Source: Eleginops maclovinus (lineage: Eukaryota > Chordata > Actinopteri > Perciformes > Eleginopidae). From it: 64,000 nucleotides of DNA. The notes below the pieces were generated by a model. The model searched no databases, was not told the DNA's origin, and was given only the letters and a program-made list of their open reading frames with translations. Within the stretch, counting starts at the first letter, position 1. Each line of letters starts with the position of its first letter. Below are positions 1 to 12,114 of the stretch, one piece after another. The position numbers and the translations under genes were made by a program. Location: positions 24,604,878 through 24,668,877 of the forward strand of contig NC_086368.1 of NCBI RefSeq assembly GCF_036324505.1. The letters run 5' to 3'.

Positions 1-116
1 GACAGGAGCTACCGGTCCGGGTGGGATCCGAGCCCTGACTCCTCAGATGTTGGCCCCCAGGATCCAGCAGACCTCCCCAGGACAGCCCAGCGTACATAAC
101 ATCCAGCTCCCCCCGG
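1..116 (+). CDS. taf4: taf4 exon (cut by window start)
   Basis: Open from the first base; the frame starts at base 2 and encodes residues 1-38 of the visible part, including RALTPQMLAPRIQQ and NIQLPP. The donor is G|GTGAGT at 117. One base (G) carries over and is completed by GG of the next exon. This is the proline/glutamine-rich linker before the TAFH domain. The true exon start may lie upstream. Confidence 0.9.
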
Positions 117-3100
117 GTGAGTGAAATCAGAACTTTTTACTGTATCTGCACAGGAGTTTATTTACACCCAATTATTTTGTTCACTTGATGGCACCCAGAG
201 GATTATTGACATTCACCTGGATCCATCCTAATCTTCTTTTAATACATATAGATTTTTTTATAGCATTTGGACTATCTATGTTGTAAATGTATTATGTCGT
301 TAATTTACACACAACATGTATTACACGTTTGTCTGTCCTGGGAGAGGGATCCCTCCTCTGTTGCTCTACCAAGGCTTCTATCCCATTAACTGTGGGGTTT
401 CTTTGGGAGCTTTTCCTTGTCCAATGTGAGTGTCTAAGGACAGATCGTGTCGTATCCATATTCTGTATTTAAACTGTTAACCCCCCTAAGACAAATGTAT
501 CATCATTGGGCTAAATAAATACACTTGGATTGATTTGCCTCTGTTTAATGACCTTACAATTAGACATTGAATGATTATATATTGGTTAACAGACATCCGA
601 TACAGAATTTAAAGTAGGTTATGTGTGTGCACCAGATTCCTTAAATAACACTTAACTGTTATGATTTATGGCTCAGGGATGGTGCTTGTACGCAGCGAGA
701 GCGGACAGCTGCTGATGATTCCCCAGCAGGCGCTCGCCCAGATGCAGGCCCAGGCACAGGGAGGCATGGCCCCGCGGACCACCACACCAACAAGTGTCCC
801 TCCTGTTCAGGTAAGATCAGAAATACTTCAGAAGTACTTTATTTATCCCAAACTGGGAAATGTTTTCGTTGCAGCGGCGAAATACAAAAGGAATGAAAAC
901 AAATACAAATAATTAGAACTAAAAAATGAAAATGAATAAAAATGAGAAACATACAAATGTACAAAAAGGATCACAAAGTCTGCCTTGGAAGAAGCATTTG
1001 ATCTATTAGGCTTACTTTCATTCGGATGCCAGTATTTCAAAGCCCATGCCCAGCTGCAGTGTGAAAAAAACCTTGAGTTATATTAGAGATCATGTGTTGG
1101 TGTTTGGAAACTCGTGAGCTGTCACTGGTGGACTCCTGGGCGATGACAACCCTACTTGGTGCCATTATGGTGGAAAAAACACAGCTAAAGTGCCTGCTTT
1201 GATGGTAGATAAAACATGACTATGTCCCCTGCTTACATGGATAAACGTTTCCTCAATGGTAGACCTACCAGTAGAGAAAAGCCTGATAAAGTTCCCTCTT
1301 TATGCGACCCTAAAATTGAGGAAACCTGAAGTATTGCAGTACAGGCTAAAACCCTTTTATTTGATTTCCACCATTCTGTTGTAAAGACAAATAGCTTTGT
1401 GTATTCAGATGCAATAGAAGTATCTTTCTGGTTTGATTGAACTGAGTGTTGCACATCTTGCTTTGTGCCTTGTTGCAGGCTCCTGGAAACACCCTCATCA
1501 GCAGACAAGTGGCTCCCAGCACCATCATCCGTCAGGGAGGTCCGACCCCGACACCGCTCACTGCGACCACCACTCTTCACAGACCCCCTGTCCTTCAGGT
1601 AACCCCGAGTGTGGGTGTCAAATAAGTTCTTATTCTCCTTTGGCTTGTTGCACATTGTTATGTCTCCATTACTTGCACGATCTGCACACTTTACGGCTTG
1701 ATTATTTTATTATAGATGATGATATTACCATTTTTTGTGTAGATGTCAAACTAGAAGGATCTCATGAGTGCATCTTTACTAAATGAAGATGATGCAAACT
1801 CATTCTAGAAGATGTGCTTTTTGCATAAATGGTTCACTGCCTTGGTTAATTGGTAATCCTGAACCTTGTTTCTCAGATTTAATAAAGACTTTAGACCTAA
1901 ACTTGAAGGGATTGTACTTATTTCCAAAGAGGTTCATGTTTAACACGCACTGAAACATGTCGGCAGAATTTCACATAAACAAATAGATAAATCACTAAAT
2001 AATCAAATCATACAAAGCATGATGCTGGAGTGCTGACTTGTTTTCCTCGTGTTTCAAACCAACACACTGAAGTCAATTTTGTGAGAAAACAGCAACTAAC
2101 TGAAATGCTGCGCAGGAAAACGGCACCTGTTTCCTCTTATGGACCTGACTTTGATGCGCTGGTTCAACTTTGAAGCAACTCTAAACCCACACTCATCTGT
2201 GATGAATTGAAACTGGGGGTTTGAAATGTTTGGAACAACCTAAATAACGTGACGATGTTGATGTCTGTTTTCCCAGAGTTCAGTTGGGGCTGCAGTACCA
2301 GGAATTACACCCAGGACCGCCAGCCCGTCAGCTGGGACCTCACTCGCCCCGATATCAGTGAGCAAAGTGAGTTGTGCTGTGCGATCAGAAGGAGCTGGAT
2401 GTCACTGTGTACTCTAAAGAATTGCTGATTGATAACAAAGAGTGAATCATGCAGCTTTGCATAATATGGATTTTGTTTGCATAATGTCTGTGTTCTGTGT
2501 TTGGCAGGAGACGATGGAGAATGTGAAGAAATGTAAGAACTTCCTGTCCACTCTGATCAAGCTGGCCTCCTCTGGGAAGCAATCCACAGAGACTGCAGCG
2601 AGTGTGAGAGAGCTGGTCAAAGACCTGCTGGTGAGTGAGCCGCACACAGAGGACACACACAGGACACACAGGACACACACATCAACCTGTCAACTGATAT
2701 AATGTGTCTCACATTTGAGGTGATTGACTAACGATAAATAAATATAATAGTTTGATGTTTTGTTGAGCTGTGCCCCACATTTTCAAAACAAGAGAAATCT
2801 TATCATTTTCAGAGCCTTTTTTTAATCCACTTTTTTATTTGACATCTTTTATATCTTGAAAGAAAACCTAAAACACAGATGGACTGTGCCAGAGAAACAC
2901 TTGAACCTTTATTTAGTTTTTTCACCGGCTTAATTGCTGAAAATCAGGAGACCTCTGTGGATCATTTTGCTCCTGGTAAAAAATCTTTAAAAGAAACATT
3001 AAAGGAATCCTAACCAGGAGTACGTTTGTAAATTTCCCCTCTGTGGGACTAACAAAGCTGTTCTGATTCTGAGAAACGTACTGCCACGGTGGAGAAAACG

Positions 3101-6100
3101 ACCAATGAAACTACTCTAAGAAGTCAGAAATCTCCTTCTGGTTTTGTTCCATAGAAAGCCTCCCAGTGACAGAAAGTGACGTATTGTCAATCAACAAGCT
3201 ACGAGACCAGCTGTGATTTTAAAGTGTATCATCTGTACCTGCAGATATGGCTGCTCTCACCCCCAGCTCTTTTTATTTTATCCTAGGAGGGCAGACTGGA
3301 GGCTGAGGAATTCACCAGCAGATTGTACAAAGAGCTCAACTCCTCCCCCCAACCATACCTTGTGCCTTTCCTCAAGGTAAGAAAGCCTTTTTTCTAATGT
3401 CACTGTGATTCCTTCCAGTATATTTTCTCGGACCACAGGAGACGATTATAAACTGGTGTCATCTTTATGTTCTCTTGTGTTTGTTCTGCAGAAAAGCCTC
3501 CCAGCCTTGAGGCAACTCACCCCAGACTCAGCCGCCTTCATCCAGCTGAGTCAGCTCCCCGTGCCAACCTCAGGTCCAGTCACCTCCACCTCAACGGTCC
3601 TGGGCAGCCCAGCGCCCCGCCTCGCTACCCCAGTCAGCAGGCCCCAGCTCCAGACAGGCATTGGCAAACCAGGACCAACCTCCTCACTGGTAACTGACTA
3701 TAACATAAGTCACCTCGACTCCAACCTGCAGAGTTTACATCATATGAGGCTTCTCAAATATTTTCCACACTAATCAAACGAATACCTATGGTAAAATAAC
3801 TACATAATCAGCATGTGGAACTTTACCCTTGCAGGTTATCCATCCTCAGCAGCAGAGAACAATGTTGAGACCTCAGGTAGCCTTACCGACACCCACCATG
3901 GTGGCTCTCAGGAATCAGGCCCCCGGCCGCATCATGCTGGGACAGCAGCACGTCCAGCTGCACCAAGGTGAGGACCTCGATCTCAATCCAAAGTGATGAT
4001 TTATGCACTGAACAAATAAGACAAGCTTCCTTTTTCAAATGATTTGAATGAGAACAGAATGCCATGGAAAGTGGCCTCCTCTAGAAAAATTGCATTGCCC
4101 AACGTCTTTTTCTTCCCAGAGCTAAGTCTTTGCTTTCAACCGCTTCAACGCTTCGAATATTTCAAATTTCCAGAAAAGTGCTGGTGACGTCACTGTAGAA
4201 ACAGCATGAAAAGGTTGTTCATGGCCAAATCTGTCAGACATAAACTATCACAACAAAGACCAAAAGGCCTGTTTGTTGGAGCTGATTTGTCGGGTGGACA
4301 CCGGATGTTGCTGACAGTTAATGTGTGAATTTTATTGCCCCCCCTCCCTCGCTATATGGCTTTCAGACTAATTGGTGGCGAGCTCATACATACAAATTAT
4401 ACTTCCTGCCAGAAAAAGGAGCTATGCGGACACCGACCCTAAAACAAACGTACATCTAAAAATGCCACCTAATGAACATCCAAAAGCTAAGGATAAAAAC
4501 ATGTATTAAAAGCTAATAACTCATTTGCCTGTGCGTGTTTGTGCCGCTCCTTGGGTGACCTGTTCTGATGATTGTGATTTTGTTTCTTTTCCAGTTCCTG
4601 TGAAGACGGAGGGATCACCTTTTCCTAGACAAGTGTCTGCTGCGACCCTGACCCTGGCTCAGAAGAACAAGCTGAGAGAGGCGGGAGGGTTGTTCAAGTA
4701 AGAGAAAAGTTGAATTTAAATCAACCTTAGCGTACATGAAGTTTAATCAAACAAGTTTTAGGATCACTCGCAGGTGGAAAATTACTTTTGGGAACTTTCA
4801 GTCAGTAAAAGGCAAGACGAGTTTATTTATATAGCACGTTTCAGCACCAGGCCATTCAAAGTGCTTTACCAGAAACATTAAGATCAGTATGATAAAGTGC
4901 AGTGGAAATGCAATAGAAAATGATATTTAAAAACAGTAATTAAAAAGCAAAGAGAATAAAATTAAAGTAAAACAAACTAAAATAGAATTAGACAGGTAGA
5001 AAATACAGGTAAGAATTAAAGCCATTTGATCTCATTGTCAGCATACCTTGTGTAGTAATAACAGGTTGGATGAAATGTATTGTGGTTCCTCAAACACCTC
5101 CATTTGTGTTTACAGAGATGATGACGACATTAACGATGTGGCCTCCATGGCTGGAGTGAACCTATCGGAGGAAAGCGCTAACATCCTAGCTACCAATTCT
5201 GGACTAGTGGGAGCGGTGACGCGTTCCTGTAAGGACGAGGCTTTCCTCTCCTGTGCCCTTCTCCAGAGGAGGATGCTGGAAATCGGTGAGACTCTTATTA
5301 TATTATTGACAGTTCCGCTTCTCTCCATCCAGATTCTCAAACCCCAGGATGTCTCTTGTTTGTTTTCCAGGCAGGAAGCACGGTGTGACAGACCTGGGGG
5401 CCGAGGTGGTGAACTTTGTCTCGCACGCCACTCAGCAGCGGCTCCAGACCCTGCTGGAGAAAGTTTCCCAAGTAGCTCAGCAGAAAAGCTACACCTTAAA
5501 GGTTTGTTTGCAGCATTATTAAAGAGACGTGTACAAATATAAATCCACCTTTCCCCATGGTTTACATTCTTGCAGAAAAATCGATTGCTGGTGCTATGAT
5601 CAAGGAATTGTACCTGCCACCTAAACACGTATTTTAAAGCGCATGAATAAATAGTGAGGGATTAAGGTTACAAGATATGTATCATATGTTGATATTATTT
5701 CTTTATTAAACAAGGACCATGCAAATACTTTTAGATGAATTTCAGAAGTGGCAGACGTTGTTTGAGTTGCCAGTAGAAAAGTTCAGGGGCAGCTGAGGAT
5801 AAACCATCATTTCAAACCCTATTTATGACATCATTTCAAACCCTATTTTTTAGCATGCAAACCACAGATACCTCATACAAATCTTGATCCACATATAATA
5901 TTAATAATAACTATACACTTTTTTTTATTGATAAATACTAGCATGCAAGATGCAGCCCAAATTGCGTTACAGACACAAAATAAAGATGGAGGAACATAGA
6001 GTTATATCACAAAACAATATAAAACAGTGATGCAACTGAAATGACTCCAAATGAAAAAGATAGGTCTTAAATGTTCTTATAAAAACTCCCATGTGCTGTC

Positions 6101-9100
6101 TAAGATCTGATGGGATCCACAGTTGGGGGCTATACAAACAGAAAGCAGCTTCCCGAGACTTCTTGTGTAATACTTTCGGTATTTCTAAAACAAATCCACT
6201 GGAGGATCCGAGTGTCCTTGCAGGGTTGTAAAACGAAAGGCAGTCACTGATGTATGTACAGGTTGTGTAAAGCCTGGTAAATCATTAGAAGCAATTAAAT
6301 ATTTTCTGGGATAAAGTGTAGCATTGTAAGTTTGCTGTGTGTCGGCAGGAGGACGACAACTATGAGCAGGGCAGCGATGTTCGTACTCAGCTCAAGTTCT
6401 TTGAGCAGCTGGACCAGCTGGAGAAACAACGGAAGGAGGAGCAGGAGAGAGAGATCCTCCTGAAGGCAGCTAAGGTAAAGCACCACGGACAGACGTTTAC
6501 ACTAAATGGTAGTAAAAGGTTATGGTGTTTCTTTATGTCAACTAGTTAAGCGATTATCTGTGGAGTCAGATACGTGGCGTCTGAATAGAGTGTAAATAAA
6601 TACTCTTAGAAAATGAACTGAAAGGGTTTTATGTTTCCACTAATACAAAGCTTTTTGGTAAAATATATTTACCTAAATATTTGATGTAATGCAAAGTCCA
6701 AAAATGCTCTTTGTTGCAGTGTCTTACATTCAGCAGGCAGACCATTGAAGATACTCTAGAGTTAAACAGACTGACTGCAGTTTGAAGCATCATGTTTTAT
6801 TATTTCAAGGCCTTTGTTACTTTCTTGTAATATTTAACCCATTTATGAATAATACCAGGTGTGTTCTAAATGCTGATATATTCTGTGGTTGTTCAATGTT
6901 TTGGTTTCTCAAAATTAATCACTTCTCCAGAGGAACTTTAATATTCGGCCATGATTGATTTCAACTCTCCCTCAGGATGCCTCTTAAGTTGGAACGGTTT
7001 TGTAACACATGTACTGGAGACACATTTACAACACCAAATCAAAAACATTGATGGTTGTGTGAATTCCAAACGATAGTAAATTCTGCAAATATTTAATTCA
7101 ATTGTAGCCATTTCTGCAAAATCAGCTGCAATTTCTCCCTCGTCTCTGACCCTGTTTAACCTGGGATCTGGGATTCATCCTGCCATATGGTAATGAATTC
7201 TGCTTTTATCTGACCTTTCAGTCTCGAGCTCGGCAAGAGGACCCCGAGCAGCTGCGTCTGAAACAGAAGGCGAAAGAGGTAGGCTGAGAGGACGAAGAGG
7301 AGGACGGGGAACTAGTGTCTGTTGTATGTTTCAGCACTGTCTGCTTGATATCCGTGTTGCTCTGTGTGTGTTATCCAGATGCAGCAGCAGGAGCTGGCCC
7401 AGATGAGACAGAGGGAGGCCAACCTGACGGCTCTCGCAGCCATCGGACCGAGGAAGAAGAGGAAGATCCTGGACTCTCCGTCCTCCTCCGCTGCAGCCGA
7501 GGTAACGCTGGATTCACCTTATACCTTCGGCATCTTCCTTAACAACCTTTGTCATCCTCACCTCACAACAGTGTTATTTTCTCAGCTATTTCATATTTTC
7601 TTCTAACTCTGGTTCTCGTCATTTAATCACATATTTCACATTTGAATCTTTTATCCTTCATAGTTTTATTCGCAACAAATCAAAACAATTTAGTCGACAA
7701 AAGTCATTATTTTGTCAATTAAATTTCCTAATTTATTCTAGCCAAATCAAAATCCTTTGTCATTGTTAATTCAAACTTATTTCAGATCTTTTGTTATTAT
7801 TTTATAATGAAAAACACAGGTTGAATGACTTTGATTTTGGCTTTGCTCCTGACTAGTGAGTAATGCAATGCACGCTGTGGTTACTCACACCCAGCTGGCC
7901 CTTTATAAGAGTCAATGGCCACTAACTTGGAAAAATATGATGAATCAAATACTCCAGACCCAAATTATAAACTACAATTTATAATGAATTTTTCCCCATC
8001 AAAGATAGTGCATGTTGATGTTGTCTGTTCATCGTCATAGTCTTAGCATAATCACCGCTGCACTGCAGAAAATATCCTCTATGACAGAATGGAGAGCAGC
8101 ATATGAGTCAACATTTTAAAAAGACACCAGCTTTGTCGATTTTTAAAAACACTGGGTAAGGAAACAGCTAATTTTAGCCCTAACAGACAGTTATTTACTC
8201 GGCCGGACAAAGTAAGAGTTTCTGACGAGCTGACACTGACTGAGAGCTGCTGTCTTCTGTGCATCTCAGATATCTGGGGAAATGAAATAATGAAGCCGCT
8301 TGTTGCTTCTGCCAGAGCGGGGTACTCGTGCACAGTCAGTCGGCTCTCTTTATTACACCAGTCACACTCATTTAGCACCATGACAAGGTCTTCATAACGT
8401 GACACACCTTAACTGTCCGAGCTGCAGCTGCTGGTTCTGCCGCTCAGAGCTGCTGCTCGTCAGCGGGATTGATTTAGTTAATTGATCTGTCCTCTGACCT
8501 CAAACCGCTGTTCGTTCTAGATTTTAATAGCCATGGGGGATGGTTGTTTTTTATATATATACTGTATACACTCAGTTGTTTGGGTTCTGCTCTGATTAAT
8601 GATAATTGTTCACTGTTGTTTTAAATCACTATGGAGCGTCAACAGAAGAAGAGCCTTTTCTGTGAAATTAGCGTATAACCGTTTCCTGCAAGAGAATGGC
8701 CCGGTATTATTCAGGAAACAATATAAGCAACATATTTTTTTATTTGCCTACTTCAACAAAGGCTGCAGCAATTTAAAATTTGTGTTTGTCCCTTTTTAAA
8801 AAAACTAATATTTATTGAGAAGTACAGGGAACAACAGATGTTGCAGAGTCGTTCTGTTTTCTGTTCGGTACAATCCAATTTGCTGTACCAGTGAATGGTT
8901 AGTGGGGAAGTTGTTACCAAATCCCAACAACAAACAAAAGGGAAATAACACTTTAACAAAAAAGTATTGTTTTTGTGTGGAAGAAACCGAGGCCGTGACT
9001 GCAGGTCTTTCTAAATAACCAGTGCTGTAAAAAAGAGGGTTCACTGCATGTATCAGGAGAGAGGTGAGAAACAAGTACTTCATCAAACATTCGCCCAATA

Positions 9101-9982
9101 GACTACTGCGCGGCAACACATCTATTCTTTAACCATTTCCAAATGTCGTATGTTGTTGCCACGTACAGGTGCTCTCAATAAACACTAGCCAGTTCCATAT
9201 ATCACTCTCACAGACTCCAAAAAACAGCCATTACATTTCTTTGAGATGGGAGCACTTTGGACTGGTTTTAAGTCAGCTTTGTTTTCAGACGCAAATCGAC
9301 AGACTAATACACACTCACACACTCTCCCATTCAAACCAACTGGCTCTCTATTTCAACAATTGTTCTACTTTTATCCAAACCTCTCTGCTGGTTTGCCAGT
9401 TTTATTGCACTCGATTGCAATATGAAGTGGATATTTTATTAATCAAAATAGTACATTTCTATTTGGCGGAGTTTCTTCACGATCTTTCCATGACCTCCCT
9501 CGCCAACTGCAGAAGTAGGGCTACCACCTGGGGTACTAATAAATAGTAATAACGGACGTGAACTGCACTTCCTCTGACTTTAAGGGTAAAGGAGTGCATG
9601 GGGCATGATGGGGATTTTAACAGGGCACACTGTGCTGCTCCATGTAGGTCAACATGTTTCATTGAAATGTTGTATTTCTGTATTGTAATTTTAGAGTGTA
9701 AAAGACAAATCTGTAAAAGTGCATACAGGCCATCTTTTGGGGTTTTATTTTTTGTGGCAATCATCAGACCCTCCAAAAAAATACAAACATCACATACTTC
9801 TTTGTCTCCTCCTGCAGGGGTCAGGATCAGGTCCCTCCCAGTCCGGCGGGGCGGGGTCGTCGGGCTCCAGACCCACGCGGCAGCGCATCACACGCGTCAA
9901 TCTCAGGGACCTGCTGTTCTGTTTGGAGAACGAGAGATTTTCCAGTCACTCCCATTTCCTCTACAAGGGCTTTCTCAAATAG
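1..9982 (+). CDS. taf4: taf4, TFIID subunit 4 (partial gene, 15 exons, 3' part)
   Basis: TAF4 is a core subunit of TFIID, the nuclear complex that recognises core promoters for RNA polymerase II; its C-terminal region forms a histone-fold pair with TAF12. Exons: 1-116, 677-810, 1479-1598, 2277-2366, 2508-2630, 3287-3376, 3492-3689, 3835-3967, 4595-4697, 5116-5285, 5371-5501, 6349-6474, 7222-7278, 7379-7501 and 9818-9982. All have GT-AG borders and phases that join to 625 residues with no stop. In this partial numbering the TAFH/NHR1 domain is about 154-250 and the C-terminal TAF4 domain about 369-625. Key strings are ETMENVKKCKNF, DDDDINDVASMAGVN, GPRKKRK and TRQRITRVNLRDLLFCLENE. The ending favours TAF4 over its paralogue TAF4B, judged from memory of the human proteins. 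The 5' exons, promoter and start codon are outside the window. The convergent neighbour cdh4 supports the call. Confidence 0.96.
117..676 (+). other. taf4: taf4 intron
   Basis: A GT-AG intron. I see no gene, RNA or clear repeat in it. Confidence 0.8.
677..810 (+). CDS. taf4: taf4 exon, residues 39-83
   Basis: The acceptor is TTATGGCTCAG at 676 and the donor CAG|GTAAGA at 811. It encodes MVLVRSESGQLLMIPQQALA followed by an AQ/TP-rich stretch, a string strongly conserved in vertebrate TAF4. The apparent ATG at 661 lies before the acceptor and is not a start codon. Confidence 0.95.
811..1478 (+). other. taf4: taf4 intron with a dispersed-repeat fragment
   Basis: From about 828 to 970 there is a sequence of the type 'tactttatttatcccaaactgggaaat' (shortened here) followed by an A-rich tail. 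This pattern is common in fish genomes, probably the 3' end of a non-LTR element. It begins within 20 bases of the exon donor. The rest shows nothing. Confidence 0.55.
1479..1598 (+). CDS. taf4: taf4 exon, residues 84-123
   Basis: The acceptor is TTGTTGCAG and the donor CAG|GTAACC. It is 40 full codons, beginning APGNTLISRQVAPSTIIRQ. It corresponds to the T/P-rich linker in human TAF4, with low complexity but the same frame as its neighbours. Confidence 0.9.
1599..2276 (+). other. taf4: taf4 intron
   Basis: A GT-AG intron. Nothing recognisable beyond AT-rich sequence. Confidence 0.75.
2277..2366 (+). CDS. taf4: taf4 exon, residues 124-153
   Basis: The acceptor is TTTTCCCAG and the donor AAA|GTGAGT at 2367. 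It is 30 codons of S/T/P/A-rich linker ending in ISVSK, directly before the TAFH domain. There is no distinctive motif; support comes from splice sites, phase and order. Confidence 0.82.
2508..2630 (+). CDS. taf4: taf4 exon, start of TAFH domain, residues 154-194
   Basis: The acceptor is TTTGGCAG and the donor CTG|GTGAGT. Its 41 codons begin ETMENVKKCKNFLSTLIKLA and form the first helices of the TAFH/NHR1 domain, a helical protein-interaction module shared by TAF4 and ETO-family proteins. It is close to identical to the human sequence as I recall it. Confidence 0.96.
2631..3286 (+). other. taf4: taf4 intron
   Basis: An intron with a short ACACAGG-type run at 2,641-2,685. A fragment near 3,030-3,080 (AAATTTCCCCTCTGTGGGAC) resembles the end of a common fish repeat. 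Confidence 0.6.
3287..3376 (+). CDS. taf4: taf4 exon, middle of TAFH domain, residues 195-224
   Basis: The acceptor is TTTATCCTAG and the donor AAG|GTAAGA. Its 30 codons read EGRLEAEEFTSRLYKELNSS and then PQPYLVPFLK, the central TAFH helices. Confidence 0.96.
3492..3689 (+). CDS. taf4: taf4 exon, end of TAFH domain and linker, residues 225-290
   Basis: The acceptor is GTTCTGCAG and the donor CTG|GTAACT. It starts KSLPALRQLTPDSAAFIQ, which ends the TAFH domain, then runs into a P/S/T-rich linker that is much less conserved than the domain. Confidence 0.95.
3835..3967 (+). CDS. taf4: taf4 exon, residues 291-334
   Basis: The acceptor is CCCTTGCAG and the donor AAG|GTGAGG. It encodes VIHPQQQRTMLRPQVALP, then a stretch with PTMVALRNQ and RIML that aligns with the human linker. 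One base carries over to the next exon. Confidence 0.9.
3968..4594 (+). other. taf4: taf4 intron
   Basis: A GT-AG intron. The stretch 4,330-4,450 resembles a dispersed repeat in style, but I cannot assign it. No coding potential. Confidence 0.6.
4595..4697 (+). CDS. taf4: taf4 exon, residues 335-368
   Basis: The acceptor is TTCTTTTCCAG and the donor CAA|GTAAGA. It encodes VPVKTEGSPF and then AQKNKLREAGGLF. Two bases carry over to form a lysine with the first base of the next exon. It leads into the acidic start of the C-terminal domain. Confidence 0.9.
4811..4997. repeat. Dispersed fish repeat fragment in taf4 intron
   Basis: The string TTTATTTATATAGCACGTTT, followed by CATTCAAAGTGCTTTACC and an A-rich tail, matches the pattern of a repeat seen very often in teleost introns. 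Family name not assigned. It fills most of the 4,698-5,115 intron. Confidence 0.6.
5116..5285 (+). CDS. taf4: taf4 exon, start of C-terminal TAF4 domain, residues 369-425
   Basis: The acceptor is GTTTACAG and the donor ATCG|GTGAGA. It encodes DDDDINDVASMAGVNLSEES, then ILATNSGLVGAVTRSCKDEAF and LQRRMLEIG. This is the histone-fold segment that contacts TAF12 in known TFIID structures and is the most diagnostic part of the gene. Confidence 0.97.
5371..5501 (+). CDS. taf4: taf4 exon, C-terminal domain, residues 426-469
   Basis: The acceptor is TGTTTTCCAG and the donor AAG|GTTTGT, a slightly weak donor. It encodes RKHGVTDLGAEVVNFVSHAT, QQRLQTLLEKV and an AQQKSY end, continuing the TAF4 family domain. 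Confidence 0.95.
5502..6348 (+). other. taf4: taf4 intron with probable repeat remnants
   Basis: Around 6,060-6,290 the text (GGGATCCACAGTTGGGGGCT... AGCAGCTTCCCGAGAC) resembles another common fish repeat, possibly the rest of the element type at 4,811. A direct repeat of 'gacatcatttcaaaccctattt' type occurs at 5,808-5,850. No coding potential. Confidence 0.5.
6349..6474 (+). CDS. taf4: taf4 exon, C-terminal domain, residues 470-511
   Basis: The acceptor is GTCGGCAG and the donor AAG|GTAAAG. Its 42 codons contain EDDNYEQGSDVRTQLKFFEQ and then a charged E/K/R-rich, likely coiled-coil helix (KQRKEEQEREILLKAAK). Confidence 0.95.
6475..7221 (+). other. taf4: taf4 intron
   Basis: An AT-rich intron. 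I see no gene or repeat that I can name. Confidence 0.7.
7222..7278 (+). CDS. taf4: taf4 short exon, residues 512-530
   Basis: This 57-bp exon has acceptor CCTTTCAG and donor GAG|GTAGGC. It encodes SRARQEDPEQLRLKQKAKE, matching the basic/acidic helix of vertebrate TAF4. Confidence 0.93.
7379..7501 (+). CDS. taf4: taf4 exon with basic nuclear-localisation-like motif, residues 531-571
   Basis: The acceptor is GTTATCCAG and the donor GAG|GTAACG. It encodes MQQQELAQMRQREANLTALA and then AIGPRKKRKI, a basic patch that could serve as a nuclear localisation signal, followed by a serine/alanine-rich end. Confidence 0.95.
7502..9817 (+). other. taf4: taf4 last intron (2.3 kb)
   Basis: The longest taf4 intron in the window. 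Open frames inside it (for example 8,805-9,119 minus and 9,169-9,546 plus) have no family resemblance and simply reflect AT-rich sequence. No RNA gene or complete transposon seen. Confidence 0.65.
9818..9982 (+). CDS. taf4: taf4 terminal coding exon, residues 572-625
   Basis: The acceptor is CTCCTGCAG and the stop is TAG at 9,980-9,982. A G/S-rich lead is followed by RQRITRVNLRDLLFCLENE and the end LYKGFLK. TAF4 ends in a leucine-rich helix followed by LLK/FLK-type residues, whereas TAF4B differs after LENE/MEQE; this supports taf4. Confidence 0.96.
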   Translation, partial: GSGSGPSQSGGAGSSGSRPTRQRITRVNLRDLLFCLENERFSSHSHFLYKGFLK

Positions 9983-11072
9983 ACTTGATGTGAGAGGGGA
10001 GAGGCGGGACCCGTGAGTGGAGAGATCCAACGCTCCCTCCATGGAGAGAGACCCTTTTTAAATGAGGAGGAGGAGGAGGAGGAGGAGTAGGAGTGTCTTG
10101 GCACATTTTGGAGGTTTTTCACATAAACCTGACGAACAGGAGTAGCCACATTGGATGGCCTCTCTACCTCTCTCCTTGAGTAATGCCTGTCTTGATCAGA
10201 GAAAAGGACAAATGCTAATTACTGTGCGAGAGAAATGGATGTGTGTTACGAGAGGGTTAATGAATGAACACTTTTCAATTATGCACAGAACAGTAGAGTT
10301 TATAATCAGCTGATTTGTACGTGTGTTAGCAATGGACATCAACACATTTGTTTTTAATAGACATCGACTCGTTTTTATTGATTTTAATTTAGACTTTTCC
10401 TTTTAACTGAATTAGTTTGAACTCCGAACTGTGTAACCTACTGAGTTGCCTTCCTAACTATGAATAAGCCATATAGCCATCACAAAGCAATTAACCCTGC
10501 TGTCACTCATGAAGCAGTAGTCATCTCCATCACTTGATTTATTTTCCAGCATATTTATTTACTAAACTCTTAAATAAATGTTTAGTTATTTATTTTGATT
10601 TCATGTGAAACTTCAAGTCGTTTCATGTAGTTTAAATTCAGAATGCATTTGCCTGCTTAGGATATGTTTAAAATCAACGTAGACATCGTAGTTTGGTGAG
10701 TAGGTTTTGGTGTGGGAAGAAGAGAGGTTTGTTCTTGGTGTTTTCATGTTTTAAATCGTTCATTTAAAATGATTTCCACGTGTTGATTTCTAAATAGATG
10801 GCTTTTAAACCCCTATTACTATACCAAACATGCATCTACCTGAAAGCGATTTCTATTTTTGTAGCTGCCCACCAACACACATTATTTTTACTCTTTCATA
10901 ATGACTGGCCGTTTCCTCCGACTCAACAAGGTGCAGTTTCCTGTATATTTGTAAATGTTTCACCTAAAGTTTTACACATGGTTTTGTATAGAGTTGAGAA
11001 TTTACCCACCCAGCATAAAGAAAAACACATTTTCTCTATTAAAATGTTTGAATAAATAATGATTTTACAGTA
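9983..11072 (+). other. taf4: taf4 3' untranslated region
   Basis: This AT-rich sequence follows the stop codon without a convincing coding frame. It contains a short (GGA)n run at 10,064-10,088. It ends at the polyadenylation signal near 11,051 followed by a T/GT-rich stretch. The end is inferred from the signal, not from transcripts. Confidence 0.75.
11051..11056 (+). terminator. taf4: taf4 polyadenylation signal AATAAA
   Basis: A canonical AATAAA, with overlapping AATAAT, is followed about 15-20 bases later by a GT-rich downstream element (TTTGTTATTTGTTG). It is the best such signal after the taf4 stop; another AATAAA near 10,570 could be an alternative. Confidence 0.7.
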
Positions 11073-11101
11073 ACCGGTTGAGGTTTGTTATTTGTTGTAT
11101 G

Positions 11102-11114
11102 ACACCAGGGGGCA
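11102..11114 (+). promoter_or_regulatory. CTCF-like motif
   Basis: ACACCAGGGGGCA matches 12 of 13 positions of the vertebrate CTCF core CCASYAGRKGGCR. It lies about 50 bp past the taf4 polyadenylation signal and just before the long GT tract. A sequence match only; binding is inferred. Confidence 0.45.
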
Positions 11115-11129
11115 GCATTGCATTAATAT

Positions 11130-12114
<985 letters not shown>

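Noticed and set aside
5048..5628. 164- and 172-residue frames over taf4 exons
   Set aside because: They read through introns or on the opposite strand of two real taf4 exons; the correct frame is the spliced one.
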